DNA of 7,088 nucleotides from Candidatus Syntropharchaeum sp. (GTDB lineage: Archaea > Halobacteriota > Syntropharchaeia > Alkanophagales > Methanospirareceae), in assembly GCA_016782355.1 (NCBI GenBank), contig JADHYP010000071.1, positions 1 to 7,088 on the forward strand, given 5' to 3'. Under the pieces are notes generated by a model. It was not told where the DNA came from and ran no database searches. It was given only the letters and a program-made list of their open reading frames with translations. Each line of letters opens with the position of its first letter. The first letter of the stretch is position 1. The position numbers and the translations under genes are program-made. Of this stretch, positions 1 through 6,757 are shown piece by piece.

Positions 1-477
1 TTGATGTCCGAGGCATTGGAAGAATTAGGCGATATTTTTGCTATTTATGGATTTTCGGGGCATGGAAGGGATAACGTGGTTTTTTATATAGTAAAAGATT
101 TTGACGAGCCTTATGATCAAAGAGTGCAACGTAAAATTTCTACCATGACGAACGAGCAATCAACGAGAATCGCGCCTGCAATCCGGCATACGACGACTAA
201 ATTAAGAAGAAGAGAAGAAAAGACCAAAATGCTTGTTCTATTGAGTGACGGTAAGCCATTAGACCTGGATTATTATGGAACTTACGCAATTGAAGACACG
301 AGAATGGCATTAAAGGAAGCTCAAAGATATGGTATCAAGTCGTTTTGTATTACTGTGGACCGTAAAGCGGCTGAGTATCTGCCTCGTATGTATGCCAATA
401 GCAGATGGGTGGTGATAGATGACGTTGCAAAACTTCCTGATAAGATAACGAGAATCTACAAGCGGTTTACGACATGA
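1..477 (+). CDS. VWA-domain protein, NorD/CobT-like C-terminal part (5' end outside window)
   Basis: This is the last 158 residues or so of a von Willebrand factor A domain protein of the NorD/CobT type. Such proteins usually work with a MoxR-type AAA+ ATPase to activate or load metal into an enzyme; that partner role is family knowledge and is not shown here. Visible family signatures are GDIFAIYGFS near residues 10-19, KDFDE at 32-36, the MIDAS-type threonine in STRIAPAIRH (T55), the second MIDAS aspartate in LLSDGKP (D83), the NorD-typical IEDTRMALKEA at 97-107, and FCITVDR followed by a YLPRMY segment. The N-terminal DxSxS half of the metal site must lie upstream of the window. The frame is open at base 1, so the TTG/ATG codons there are probably internal. 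It ends at TGA 475-477 and faces truA tail to tail. The exact target enzyme cannot be told. Confidence 0.85.
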   Translation: MMSEALEELGDIFAIYGFSGHGRDNVVFYIVKDFDEPYDQRVQRKISTMTNEQSTRIAPAIRHTTTKLRRREEKTKMLVLLSDGKPLDLDYYGTYAIEDTRMALKEAQRYGIKSFCITVDRKAAEYLPRMYANSRWVVIDDVAKLPDKITRIYKRFTT

Positions 478-485
478 AGAGGTTT

Positions 486-583
486 AGTTTATTAGCGGTT
501 CAGCTCGTTAGCTAAACCCCTAATTTTAAGCGGTTCAGCGGCTTAGCTCGTTAGCGATTTAGACTAATCCGCTAAACCCCTAA
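486..583. repeat. Two degenerate 8-base-period repeat blocks with a shared GCTAAACCCCTAA end
   Basis: Block 1 (486-517) reads as four 8-mers beginning with AG: AGTTTATT, AGCGGTTC, AGCTCGTT, AGCTAAAC. Block 2 (529-568) reads as five: AGCGGTTC, AGCGGCTT, AGCTCGTT, AGCGATTT, AGACTAAT. AGCGGTTC and AGCTCGTT recur exactly in both blocks. Each block runs into the identical 13-mer GCTAAACCCCTAA (511-523 and 571-583, 60 bases apart). GGTTTAG at 481-487 can pair with CTAAACC at 512-518, and also with 572-578. No reading frame explains it. It sits between two converging genes. Confidence 0.8.
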
Positions 584-590
584 ATACATC

Positions 591-620
591 CTCTGCGTTC
601 TCCGTGAACTCTGCGGTTAA
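591..620. repeat. Three-unit 9-base tandem repeat ending in TAA
   Basis: Three contiguous 9-mers, CTCTGCGTT (591-599), CTCCGTGAA (600-608) and CTCTGCGGT (609-617), are followed by TAA. The common pattern is CTCYGYGNN. From memory, intergenic sequences of very similar wording (TTAACCGCAGAG followed by further GCAGAG units on the other strand) occur in many unrelated bacterial and archaeal genomes. That recollection was not checked here. No gene overlaps it. Confidence 0.65.
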
Positions 621-621
621 T

Positions 622-646
622 CTAACAACGTCAAGTTAGGATTTTT
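622..646 (+). terminator. Possible terminator of the VWA gene: short stem-loop then T5
   Basis: CTAAC (622-626) and GTTAG (635-639) form a 5-bp stem with an 8-base loop, followed within a few bases by TTTTT at 642-646. In archaea a T run alone can terminate transcription. The element overlaps the truA stop codon (636-638), so part of the match could be chance. The stem is short and this is a weak call. Confidence 0.25.
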
Positions 647-1475
647 CACTCCTTTGATATTCATCTGTCATATCCCCCAACACCGCAGCCATCGTGGCAT
701 GCAAAACCAAATCCGCCCTTAGCCGCTCAAGTATTCTCCTCTTCGCATATTCATCTTCCACGAATTTAACCCCGCGATAGGAAACGTTTTTTAGAAGCAG
801 TCCGAAAGCAGGTGCAGGTTCGATTTCCTCCTTTATCCGTAGTTCCAATAGCGCTTCTATCCATCTTCTGTCTTTTATGCCACTGCCAACCATTCGCAAC
901 GCCGAAACTATTTTCCTTACCATCTTACGCAGAAAGCCACTTGCTTCTATGTCTATGACGACAAAGGAATTTTTATTTCCCAATTCCACCTCTATCCGTT
1001 TTATCTCTCTTATTGTCGAATGACTTTCAACCTCGGGTTGAGAGAAGTTAGAGAAATCGTGTGTTCCGATAAACAGCTCAGATGCCTCTCGCATGCGTGT
1101 TATATCCAAATCAGTGTGTAAAAATAGAAAATACCGGTATTCACGACTGACAGCATCTTTGCGTGCATTAAATCCCGGAACCGGCTTTGCAAGTGCATAC
1201 GCCCATATATCGTCAGGAAGCATACTGTTTATCATTCGCGGTGCCACGTTCGGGTTTGAAGTGTCAAAGGAAACGACCTGTGCGAGAGCGTGCACGCCTT
1301 TATCGGTTCTACCAGCGGCGGAATAATTTGCTGATTTCCTATCTTCAATAATGTCAAGTTTCTTTAATGCCTTTAAAAGTTCACCTTCTATGGTCAGCAG
1401 CTCAGACTGAGGTTGAATTTGAAATCCATGATAATTCGTCCCGAGGTAACCAATTTTGAGTGCTACTCTTTCCAT
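636..1475 (-). CDS. truA: tRNA pseudouridine synthase A (TruA)
   Basis: TruA converts uridines at positions 38-40 of the tRNA anticodon arm to pseudouridine in the cytoplasm. The 279-residue product has the N-terminal KIGYLGTNYHGFQIQP signature (7-22), the catalytic-aspartate motif AGRTDKGVHA (D58), the conserved FNARKDAVSREYRY stretch (102-115), GTHDFSNF (137-144) and the FLRKMVRKIV helix (181-190). Length and motif order are those of archaeal TruA. I chose ATG 1475-1473 because homologues begin just before the KIGYLG strand. A longer reading from TTG 1538 would add 21 non-conserved residues. A TATA-like TTTA-repeat lies about 25 bases upstream of this ATG, and a weak purine-rich stretch (GGAAGAAGAG) directly precedes it. 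The gene is 81 bases downstream of the kinase gene on the same strand and may be both co-transcribed and separately promoted. It ends in TAA. Confidence 0.95.
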   Translation of the reverse strand: MERVALKIGYLGTNYHGFQIQPQSELLTIEGELLKALKKLDIIEDRKSANYSAAGRTDKGVHALAQVVSFDTSNPNVAPRMINSMLPDDIWAYALAKPVPGFNARKDAVSREYRYFLFLHTDLDITRMREASELFIGTHDFSNFSQPEVESHSTIREIKRIEVELGNKNSFVVIDIEASGFLRKMVRKIVSALRMVGSGIKDRRWIEALLELRIKEEIEPAPAFGLLLKNVSYRGVKFVEDEYAKRRILERLRADLVLHATMAAVLGDMTDEYQRSEKS

Positions 1476-1490
1476 TATTTTCTCTTCTTC

Positions 1491-1508
1491 CAATAAATAA
1501 ATAAATAG
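1491..1508 (-). promoter_or_regulatory. TATA-like TTTA repeat upstream of truA
   Basis: On the minus strand this reads CTATTTATTTATTTATTG, centred about 25 bases before the truA ATG. At archaeal TATA-to-start spacing that would give a leaderless or nearly leaderless truA transcript inside the purL-kinase-truA cluster. It is inferred from spacing and A+T content only. Confidence 0.4.
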
Positions 1509-1556
1509 ATTGTGAAGGCTATGCAGAATATTTTTCAAGGCGGAATTTTTGTTGCG

Positions 1557-2720
1557 CTACTCAGGTATGGTAAAGAAAAACGTGCTCCCTTCGCCGGGTG
1601 TGCTCTCAACCCGGATATTACCGTCGAGTTTATCCACTATTTTCTTGCATATACTCAGTCCAAAACCTGTTCCTTCGTATTCTTGTGGATGTAACCTCTC
1701 GGAAAGGTTGAAAATTCGGCTTTGATACTTTTCTTCTATTCCGATACCATTATCATTTATCTTAAACAGATACTCTTTACCATTCCCTTTACCCCTTTCC
1801 CTCTCTTCACAACTGACCTCCACTGTTGGCTTCCCGGACCTGTTAAACTTCAATCCGTTGCCAACGAGATTCAAGAAGAGCTCCTTCATCCATACACGCT
1901 GCGTTGAGAAGGTGGGCAACGCATCAGCAGCAACGACTTCGCCTCCTCTTTCCTCGATTAGCGCCGTTAAATCCGCTTTCACTTCCTCCAATAGCTCGTT
2001 CACATTCACCGGTTCTACCTCAATTGACTCTCGTCCAACGCGAGACAACGTGAGAATGTCTTTAATCAGCGTATTCATTCTTTCACCTGCGTCTCCCACC
2101 TTTTCTATATATTCTCGCACACGTTCATCAAGCGTATCACCGTAATCTTCTAAGATAAGCGTGGTAAAAGCTTGTATAGCGCGTAGAGGTGCTTTCAAGT
2201 CATGAGATACTGTATGAGCGAACTCCGCCAAATCTCGGTTTGCCCTTTCCAACTCCTTCATATAATTCTTTGTTTCTTCCTCTGCTCGCTTCAACCTGGT
2301 GGCATGTTCCCATTCAAGAAGTGCACGTTTTACAGTCCAGGGCAGATTTCGTAACTCCCTCACGCTCTTTACCACATAATCTATGGCACCGGATTTAAGG
2401 GAACGAGCTGCCAATTGTTCAGAGCCATGCCCGGTCATGATGATAAGAGGAGTAATGCCCTTCTTCTCACGACCCGTCACTTCTTTAAGCAAGTCCAACC
2501 CGCTACCGTCAGGCAGGAAATAATCCGCGATGATGAGGGAAGGCGATTCATTCTCATCCAGCCATTTTAAAGCGCCATTCAGGCTTGAAGCGTTAAAAAG
2601 TTCCCAGTCCACGCTGTTATCCTCGAATATCCTGCGAATAAGTTCTACGTCTGTTTCTTCGTCTTCTACCAGTAAAATGGTTCGTGCTCTTGAATCTACC
2701 ATAATGCTTTCACACTTCAT
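1557..2720 (-). CDS. Cytosolic receiver-histidine kinase (REC-HisKA-HATPase)
   Basis: The 387-residue signalling protein has an N-terminal receiver domain (about 13-130) with acidic pocket E19/D20/E21, phosphoacceptor D66 in IIADYFLPDG, T96 and K118 all present. A charged helical linker (about 131-165) follows. A HisKA domain has phosphohistidine H173 in FAHTVSHDLKAPLRAI. The HATPase_c domain has an N box (N284, N288), G1 DNGIGI (323-328), F337, and G2 GTGFGL (350-355), ending in the usual STFFFTIPE. No membrane segment or PAS sensor domain is seen, so its input is probably phosphotransfer to D66 or a protein partner (inference). All catalytic residues look intact. M1 (ATG 2720) has no good SD. 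M7 (ATG 2702) is preceded by GTGA and is an alternative start. It lies between purL and truA on the same strand with no output regulator nearby, so its target is unknown. Stop codon TAG. Confidence 0.93.
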   Translation of the reverse strand: MKCESIMVDSRARTILLVEDEETDVELIRRIFEDNSVDWELFNASSLNGALKWLDENESPSLIIADYFLPDGSGLDLLKEVTGREKKGITPLIIMTGHGSEQLAARSLKSGAIDYVVKSVRELRNLPWTVKRALLEWEHATRLKRAEEETKNYMKELERANRDLAEFAHTVSHDLKAPLRAIQAFTTLILEDYGDTLDERVREYIEKVGDAGERMNTLIKDILTLSRVGRESIEVEPVNVNELLEEVKADLTALIEERGGEVVAADALPTFSTQRVWMKELFLNLVGNGLKFNRSGKPTVEVSCEERERGKGNGKEYLFKINDNGIGIEEKYQSRIFNLSERLHPQEYEGTGFGLSICKKIVDKLDGNIRVESTPGEGSTFFFTIPE

Positions 2721-2865
2721 TCATACTTATTTTGTCTTTTATTTGAGATAAACATATTCTTTCGTTATTGCGTCTATGGCGTCCAAATCCAATTTCAATA
2801 TGTGTTACTTTTTGGTGTATCGGGTTAATCACCAATTGCATTTTTACACCTTTTCGTTCTTTCAT
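2710..2865 (-). CDS. Small ORF of 51 residues, or a frameshifted remnant, between purL and the kinase
   Basis: ATG 2865-2863 follows AGGTG by 7 bases, a good archaeal SD, and lies 48 bases after the purL stop. The frame gives a basic peptide starting MKERKGVKMQLVINPIHQKV and ends at TGA 2710-2712, overlapping the kinase start by 11 bases, which would suit translational coupling. A second reading is possible. From about 2798 the +1 frame gives LKLDLDAIDAITKEYVYLK, ending at TAA 2739-2741, 18 bases before the kinase ATG. That tail looks more protein-like than the in-frame one, so the gene may have suffered a single-base frameshift, or the sequence may contain an error. I do not recognise a family in either version. 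That a translated or once-translated ORF exists here is inferred from the SD and spacing only. Confidence 0.35.
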   Translation of the reverse strand: MKERKGVKMQLVINPIHQKVTHIEIGFGRHRRNNERICLSQIKDKISMNEV

Positions 2866-2913
2866 CTATCGGCACCTTCGGATTGGACTCCTGCTGTCAT
2901 ATCCGTAAATGTA

Positions 2914-5226
2914 TCAACAAACCACCCCACTCCACGCTTCTCTCGCCACTTCTAACGAAAAGCGCACTAATTTTTTACCACCATCACTTATAACAACACG
3001 CTTCTCATCCCTCGTCTCCCCTATTTCAATTATACAAACCCCTCTTTCCTTAAACAACTCCTCAAACCTTCTCTTTTCCTCTCTCTGCACCTCCGCTACC
3101 CACCTCGAATTCGATTCCGAAAACAACTTATAATCGCTTCTTATCTCCGGATTTACGCCCGCAATATCAATAGACGCGCCAATATCGCCTCCTATCAACA
3201 TCTCGCATACCGCAACCGCAAGACCACCTTCCGAAACGTCATGGCAACTCGCTATCAATCCTGCCTTCATCGCTTCCCGTAACGCTTCCATACTCCTTAT
3301 CAGCACCGCAGGGTCAGTTCTCGGCACAATTCCTGCTTTTACATCCCGTGACTTATAATATTCACTTCCACCTAATTCCTCTTTCGTTTCCCCTACCACA
3401 TATAGCAAATTCCCGGCTTCTTTCACGTCCACGGTAATGCATTCTCTTACATCTTCGCATATCCCTATGCCCAGAATAGCCGGTGTGGGAGGAATGGATT
3501 CGTTCATGGCTGCGGATTCGTTATAAAAACTCACGTTCCCGCTCACAAACGGTATTCCAAGCGAAGAAGCCATGTAGCCGAGACCGCGACAGCATTCGTG
3601 GAAATCGCCCATCCGGTCCGGCTTCTCCGGGTTGCCGAAATTCAAGCAGTCTGCAAATGAATGTGGCACTGCACCCACCGCTGTTAAATTCCTGCATACT
3701 TCATCCACCACACTCGCAGCACCCCAGAACGGATTCGTTTTGCAAAATGCCGGATTCACATCAGAAGTAATGGCAATTCCCTTATAAGACGATTCTAACG
3801 GCTTTATCACCGTGGCATCTCCATGTGTCTCTTTTCCTATTAGCCCTTGCAACGGTTTTATTACCGTAGAAGCTCGCACTTCATGGTCATATTGTCTTAT
3901 AACGCTTTCCCGGGATGCGATGTTTGGAGCAGCAAGCAACAATTTTAATGTTTCGTTGTAGTCCGCAGGCTCTTCTATCTCCACGAGTTCCTCCTTCTCC
4001 CCACTCCTCACCTCTATCGGACGCTCATAAACGGGACATGCGACAAGAAAATCGGTATCCAGCTCAAATATCTTATCACCATTGTAAAAAATCCTTATCT
4101 CTTTCTCTCCACGTGGATATGCTTTCCCTTCCCCAATCACCACGGCATCTACATCCCACTTCTCGAATATCGCCAGCAACTCTTCCTCTTTTTCTCGCTC
4201 CATCGCGATTAAAAACCGTTCCTGTGATTCCGAAACCCAGATCTCCCATGCGCTAAGCCCCTCTTCCTTCAACTTCACGTTCTCTAACTGAATTTCTGCA
4301 CCGCATCCGCCTGCATGACACATCTCGCTCACTGCACATGATAACCCGCCTCCACCGAGGTCTTTCATCCCACTTATCAATCTCTTCTCATTCGCTTCTA
4401 ATATCGCATGCATTAGCGGTTCCTTTTTTATCGGGTCGCCTACTTGAACCGCACTTCGGAATTCCTCCTCACCGGTTAACTCCACCGAAGCAAAAGTAAC
4501 ACCATGTATGCCATCCCTCCCTGTTCTCCCGCCAACCAGAACAAGCACCTCGCCTTGCTTCGCCTTGCTTCTTCTCAAATCCGACTTCTTCATTATTCCC
4601 ACACAGCCCACGTTCACCACGCAATTGCCCACGTAGCCTTCGTCGAAATAAACCATGCCCGCACACGTTGGAATGCCTATCCGATTCCCGTAGTCGCTTA
4701 TCCCGGAAACGACACCGTCAAACAAAAACCGCGGATGCTTCACTTCGTCAGGCAGTTTTTCATATCCATAATCCAGATGCCCAAAAAATAAAGGGTCAAT
4801 TAATGCTATTGGCTGTGCGCCCATGCAAACCACGTCTCTGACAATGCCTCCTATTCCGGTTGCCGCACCACCATAAGGTTCAACGGCCGAAGGGTGATTG
4901 TGGCTTTCGAACGCCAGAACATAAGCGTGCTCTTCATCAAATTCGACAACGCCCGCATCTTCTTTTATCACTAACATATTTTGAGGCGCTTCTATGCCAA
5001 AAACGAACTCCTGCAATATTTTTTTCGAACTCTTGTAACAACAATGCTCCGACCATGCCTGTGCGATACTTTGCAGCTCCACGTCCGTCGGCTCCCTGTT
5101 TTTCGCCACGAAATATCGTTTTACCCTTCGCAGCTCCTCTAAATTTAGCGAAAGTCCCATACCTTCACTTATACGCTTCAATCCTTCATCTTCCGCATCC
5201 CTTACTCTTACTTCAAACCTTTTCAT
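2914..5226 (-). CDS. purL: Phosphoribosylformylglycinamidine synthase subunit PurL
   Basis: PurL is the ATP-dependent synthetase subunit that turns FGAR and ammonia into FGAM in purine synthesis, normally with PurQ (glutaminase) and PurS. Neither partner is in the window. The 770-residue product is of the small, multi-subunit PurL type rather than the ~1,300-residue fused form. Diagnostic motifs are AWSEHCCYKSS with the conserved catalytic histidine H61, FESHNHPS (106-113) followed by the glycine-rich PYGGAATGIGGIVRD nucleotide and metal region (117-131), GGRTGRDGIHG (232-242), DLGGGGL (289-295) and, in the second duplicated half, HDVSEGG (662-668) and LFSESNSRW (701-709). Length is slightly above the usual ~720-750. 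ATG 5226 is preceded by an A+T-rich stretch without a clear SD, suggesting a leaderless transcript. It is the first gene of the minus-strand cluster and diverges from secF. Stop TGA. Confidence 0.97.
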   Translation of the reverse strand: MKRFEVRVRDAEDEGLKRISEGMGLSLNLEELRRVKRYFVAKNREPTDVELQSIAQAWSEHCCYKSSKKILQEFVFGIEAPQNMLVIKEDAGVVEFDEEHAYVLAFESHNHPSAVEPYGGAATGIGGIVRDVVCMGAQPIALIDPLFFGHLDYGYEKLPDEVKHPRFLFDGVVSGISDYGNRIGIPTCAGMVYFDEGYVGNCVVNVGCVGIMKKSDLRRSKAKQGEVLVLVGGRTGRDGIHGVTFASVELTGEEEFRSAVQVGDPIKKEPLMHAILEANEKRLISGMKDLGGGGLSCAVSEMCHAGGCGAEIQLENVKLKEEGLSAWEIWVSESQERFLIAMEREKEEELLAIFEKWDVDAVVIGEGKAYPRGEKEIRIFYNGDKIFELDTDFLVACPVYERPIEVRSGEKEELVEIEEPADYNETLKLLLAAPNIASRESVIRQYDHEVRASTVIKPLQGLIGKETHGDATVIKPLESSYKGIAITSDVNPAFCKTNPFWGAASVVDEVCRNLTAVGAVPHSFADCLNFGNPEKPDRMGDFHECCRGLGYMASSLGIPFVSGNVSFYNESAAMNESIPPTPAILGIGICEDVRECITVDVKEAGNLLYVVGETKEELGGSEYYKSRDVKAGIVPRTDPAVLIRSMEALREAMKAGLIASCHDVSEGGLAVAVCEMLIGGDIGASIDIAGVNPEIRSDYKLFSESNSRWVAEVQREEKRRFEELFKERGVCIIEIGETRDEKRVVISDGGKKLVRFSLEVAREAWSGVVC

Positions 5227-5294
5227 AAACTTTTCTTTTAAAAAGAAAGCTTTACTAAAGAAATATGGATATGGAAATACAATAATAAGGAAAC
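5227..5294. promoter_or_regulatory. Divergent purL/secF promoter region with two palindromes
   Basis: The 68-base spacer contains TTTCTTTT (5232-5239) and AAAAGAAA (5241-5248), an 8-bp inverted repeat around one A. Next to it is the 11-base palindrome CTTTACTAAAG (5250-5260). The second palindrome lies about 29 bases from the purL ATG and about 40 from the secF ATG, so it or its flanks could be a TATA-like element used in both directions. AAGG at 5287-5290 is a modest SD four bases before the secF ATG. Promoter assignment is inferred from position and A+T content. Confidence 0.45.
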
Positions 5295-6278
5295 ATGAAG
5301 GAGAGCGAAAGAGAAAGCCTGTTTGAAAAAATGGATATAACGAAATATCCGGTGAAGAAATTGGTTGCTATACCGCTAATCATATTGCTCATCTCTTTAG
5401 TCGTGCTTACGTACACGCAGTTGAGCATAGATACTCCAGTCCGCCTGGGAATGGACTTCAAAGGCGGAACGTGGGTAAACATAGGCACTGACGAAACAAG
5501 AGAAGAGCTAACCGCAAAATTCGCTGCTTATTCGGTTACCCTCGTGGGGGAAACGGGCGTAGGGAATGAGAAGAGGATGGAATTCGCTCTGACAAGCGGG
5601 TCACAAGAGTATGACCTGTTGATAGAAATGCTTAACGAAGAATATGGAGCTGGAACCTATGAAATAGAGAGTATAAGCCCGCTGTTTGGCAAACAATACC
5701 AAACTCAGGCATTACGTGCTCTGATAATTGCTTTTATTCTGATGGCTATTGTTGTCTTCGTGGTGTTCCGAACCGTTATACCACCGTTAGCAGTAATTTT
5801 TGCCGCTTTTTCTGACATCGTCATCGCAGTTGCCTGCATGGACGTAATAGGGATGGAATTATCGCTTGGCACGGTAGCGGCATTGCTTATGCTCATAGGC
5901 TATTCCGTGGACTCTAATATCTTGCTGACGACAAATCTGCTTCGCAAAAAAGGCGATTTGAACGATAAGGTAAGAAATGCAATGAAAACCGGCATAACGA
6001 TGACTTCTACTACTTTATCCGCAGTATTCGCAATGTTCCTCGTTTCTTCTTCTATTCATTTATTCTCCGCTCATTTCGCTCCCATTCCCATGTTAAGAGA
6101 GATTTCAATCGTGCTTTTGTTCGGGCTCGTCATGGATTTGATGAACACCTGGCTGCTGAACGCCGGGATATTAAGGTGGTATATGGAGAAGAAGGAGAGG
6201 CGGAAATATGGAAAACGAAGTGTGAAAAGAGGCGTAGAAAAAGTAAAAGTAAGGAAAAAAGAGTTACACTACAATTGA
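5295..6278 (+). CDS. secF: Protein-export membrane protein SecF
   Basis: SecF is an integral membrane accessory of the Sec translocon, normally paired with SecD, that assists protein export and release at the outer face of the membrane. The 327-residue product shows TM1 at about 23-41, the SecD/SecF signature LGMDFKGGT (51-59), an external domain to about residue 138, then five further hydrophobic helices (about 140-158, 163-183, 190-212, 234-254, 270-293). The TM4 motif LMLIGYSVDSNILL (198-211) matches the SecF/SecD TM4 region. A strongly basic cytoplasmic tail (about 297-327, many K/R) makes it somewhat longer than the usual ~290. Start ATG 5295 has AAGG just upstream. No secD lies on either side: purL diverges upstream and a 518-base spacer follows. 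Stop TGA. Confidence 0.95.
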   Translation: MKESERESLFEKMDITKYPVKKLVAIPLIILLISLVVLTYTQLSIDTPVRLGMDFKGGTWVNIGTDETREELTAKFAAYSVTLVGETGVGNEKRMEFALTSGSQEYDLLIEMLNEEYGAGTYEIESISPLFGKQYQTQALRALIIAFILMAIVVFVVFRTVIPPLAVIFAAFSDIVIAVACMDVIGMELSLGTVAALLMLIGYSVDSNILLTTNLLRKKGDLNDKVRNAMKTGITMTSTTLSAVFAMFLVSSSIHLFSAHFAPIPMLREISIVLLFGLVMDLMNTWLLNAGILRWYMEKKERRKYGKRSVKRGVEKVKVRKKELHYN

Positions 6279-6461
6279 CCGGAAGTGAATCTCGTAAATT
6301 TATTAGATTTATGCCCGTCCCCGACATTCGCTTTTTAACAAAAAAATCGAAAAGTATAATATCACTCTGAAAATCCGATATGTAGAGTAAAAAGTTTAAA
6401 ATGTTAGGAGGCGGTCCCACAAATCAATCACAGCACTGCAAAAGAAAACAGATGCTGATTT
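6279..6461. other. Non-coding spacer after secF
   Basis: I see no supported gene here. Short open frames on both strands lack start signals and protein-like composition. A T5 run at 6332-6336 could end secF transcription in the archaeal manner, but no stem-loop accompanies it. A GGAGG at 6407-6411 is not followed by a plausible gene. Confidence 0.5.
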
Positions 6462-6712
6462 TTAACTCTCCAAACTTGCTTTAAATTCAGCATCCAGAAT
6501 TTTCACTAACTTCTCTAACAATTTTTCGGTTCCTTTTCTATCGTTTGCCAACGTTTTTATAAAATCTACAACCTACCCATGGTCGCTTACCTTTTCCTCG
6601 TGAAGCAATCCTATGGCATAGACAAGAGCATTCCTAAACACGCTCTTACTGCGTTTTCCGGCGGCGTGGGAAGAGAACCTGTTAATAGAAATGTTTCTAT
6701 GATTAATGCCAT
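6462..6712 (-). pseudogene. Decayed small gene of unknown function (frameshift plus in-frame TAG)
   Basis: On the minus strand, AGGTG lies six bases before ATG 6712-6710, and a TATA-like TTTATATAC lies further upstream. The frame from that ATG starts MALIIETFLLTGSLPTPPEN and stops at TAG 6611-6613. A second frame takes over in the same stretch and reads SKSVFRNALVYAIGLLHEEK, then meets TAG 6573-6575. Past it, the same frame continues as VVDFIKTLANDRKGTEKLLE and an amphipathic helix to TAA 6462-6464. The span (251 bases) is not a multiple of three, consistent with one frameshift, and the TAG could be a mutated TGG. The original product would have been about 83 residues and helical at its C-terminus. 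I do not recognise the family. It diverges from argD. Confidence 0.45.
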
Positions 6713-6745
6713 TTTCAACACCTTTTATATTTAAGATAATACCAG

Positions 6746-6754
6746 TATATAAAT
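6746..6754 (+). promoter_or_regulatory. TATA box upstream of argD
   Basis: TATATAAAT is a close match to the archaeal TATA element. With initiation about 25 bases downstream, the argD leader would be about 20 bases and would hold the SD AGAGGTGA (6784-6791, five bases before the ATG). A second TATA-like TTTTATAT lies at 6723-6730. Read on the other strand, the same box (TTTATATA) sits about 38 bases before the start of the decayed gene, so it may once have worked both ways. Confidence 0.6.
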
Positions 6755-6757
6755 CTA

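Noticed and set aside
486..620. CRISPR array or insertion-sequence end
   Set aside because: The repeats are 8-9 bases without unique spacers, and there are no Cas genes, transposase, long terminal inverted repeats or target duplications.
1476..1538. Longer truA starting at TTG 1538
   Set aside because: The extra 21 residues have no TruA homology, the usual start is just before the KIGYLG strand, and the extension would cover the TATA-like element.
3915..4256. Long plus-strand open frame inside purL (also at 3483-3770, 4504-4791, 4860-5228)
   Set aside because: These are antisense shadows of purL. They lack start signals and have Ser/Pro/His-rich composition typical of antisense frames.
4551..4570. 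Perfect tandem 10-base duplication CGCCTTGCTT inside purL
   Set aside because: The reading frame is intact and the encoded SKAKQGEVLVLV stretch fits the normal PurL sequence, so a real 10-base insertion (which would shift the frame) is unlikely. It is a chance of Lys/Ala/Gly codons.
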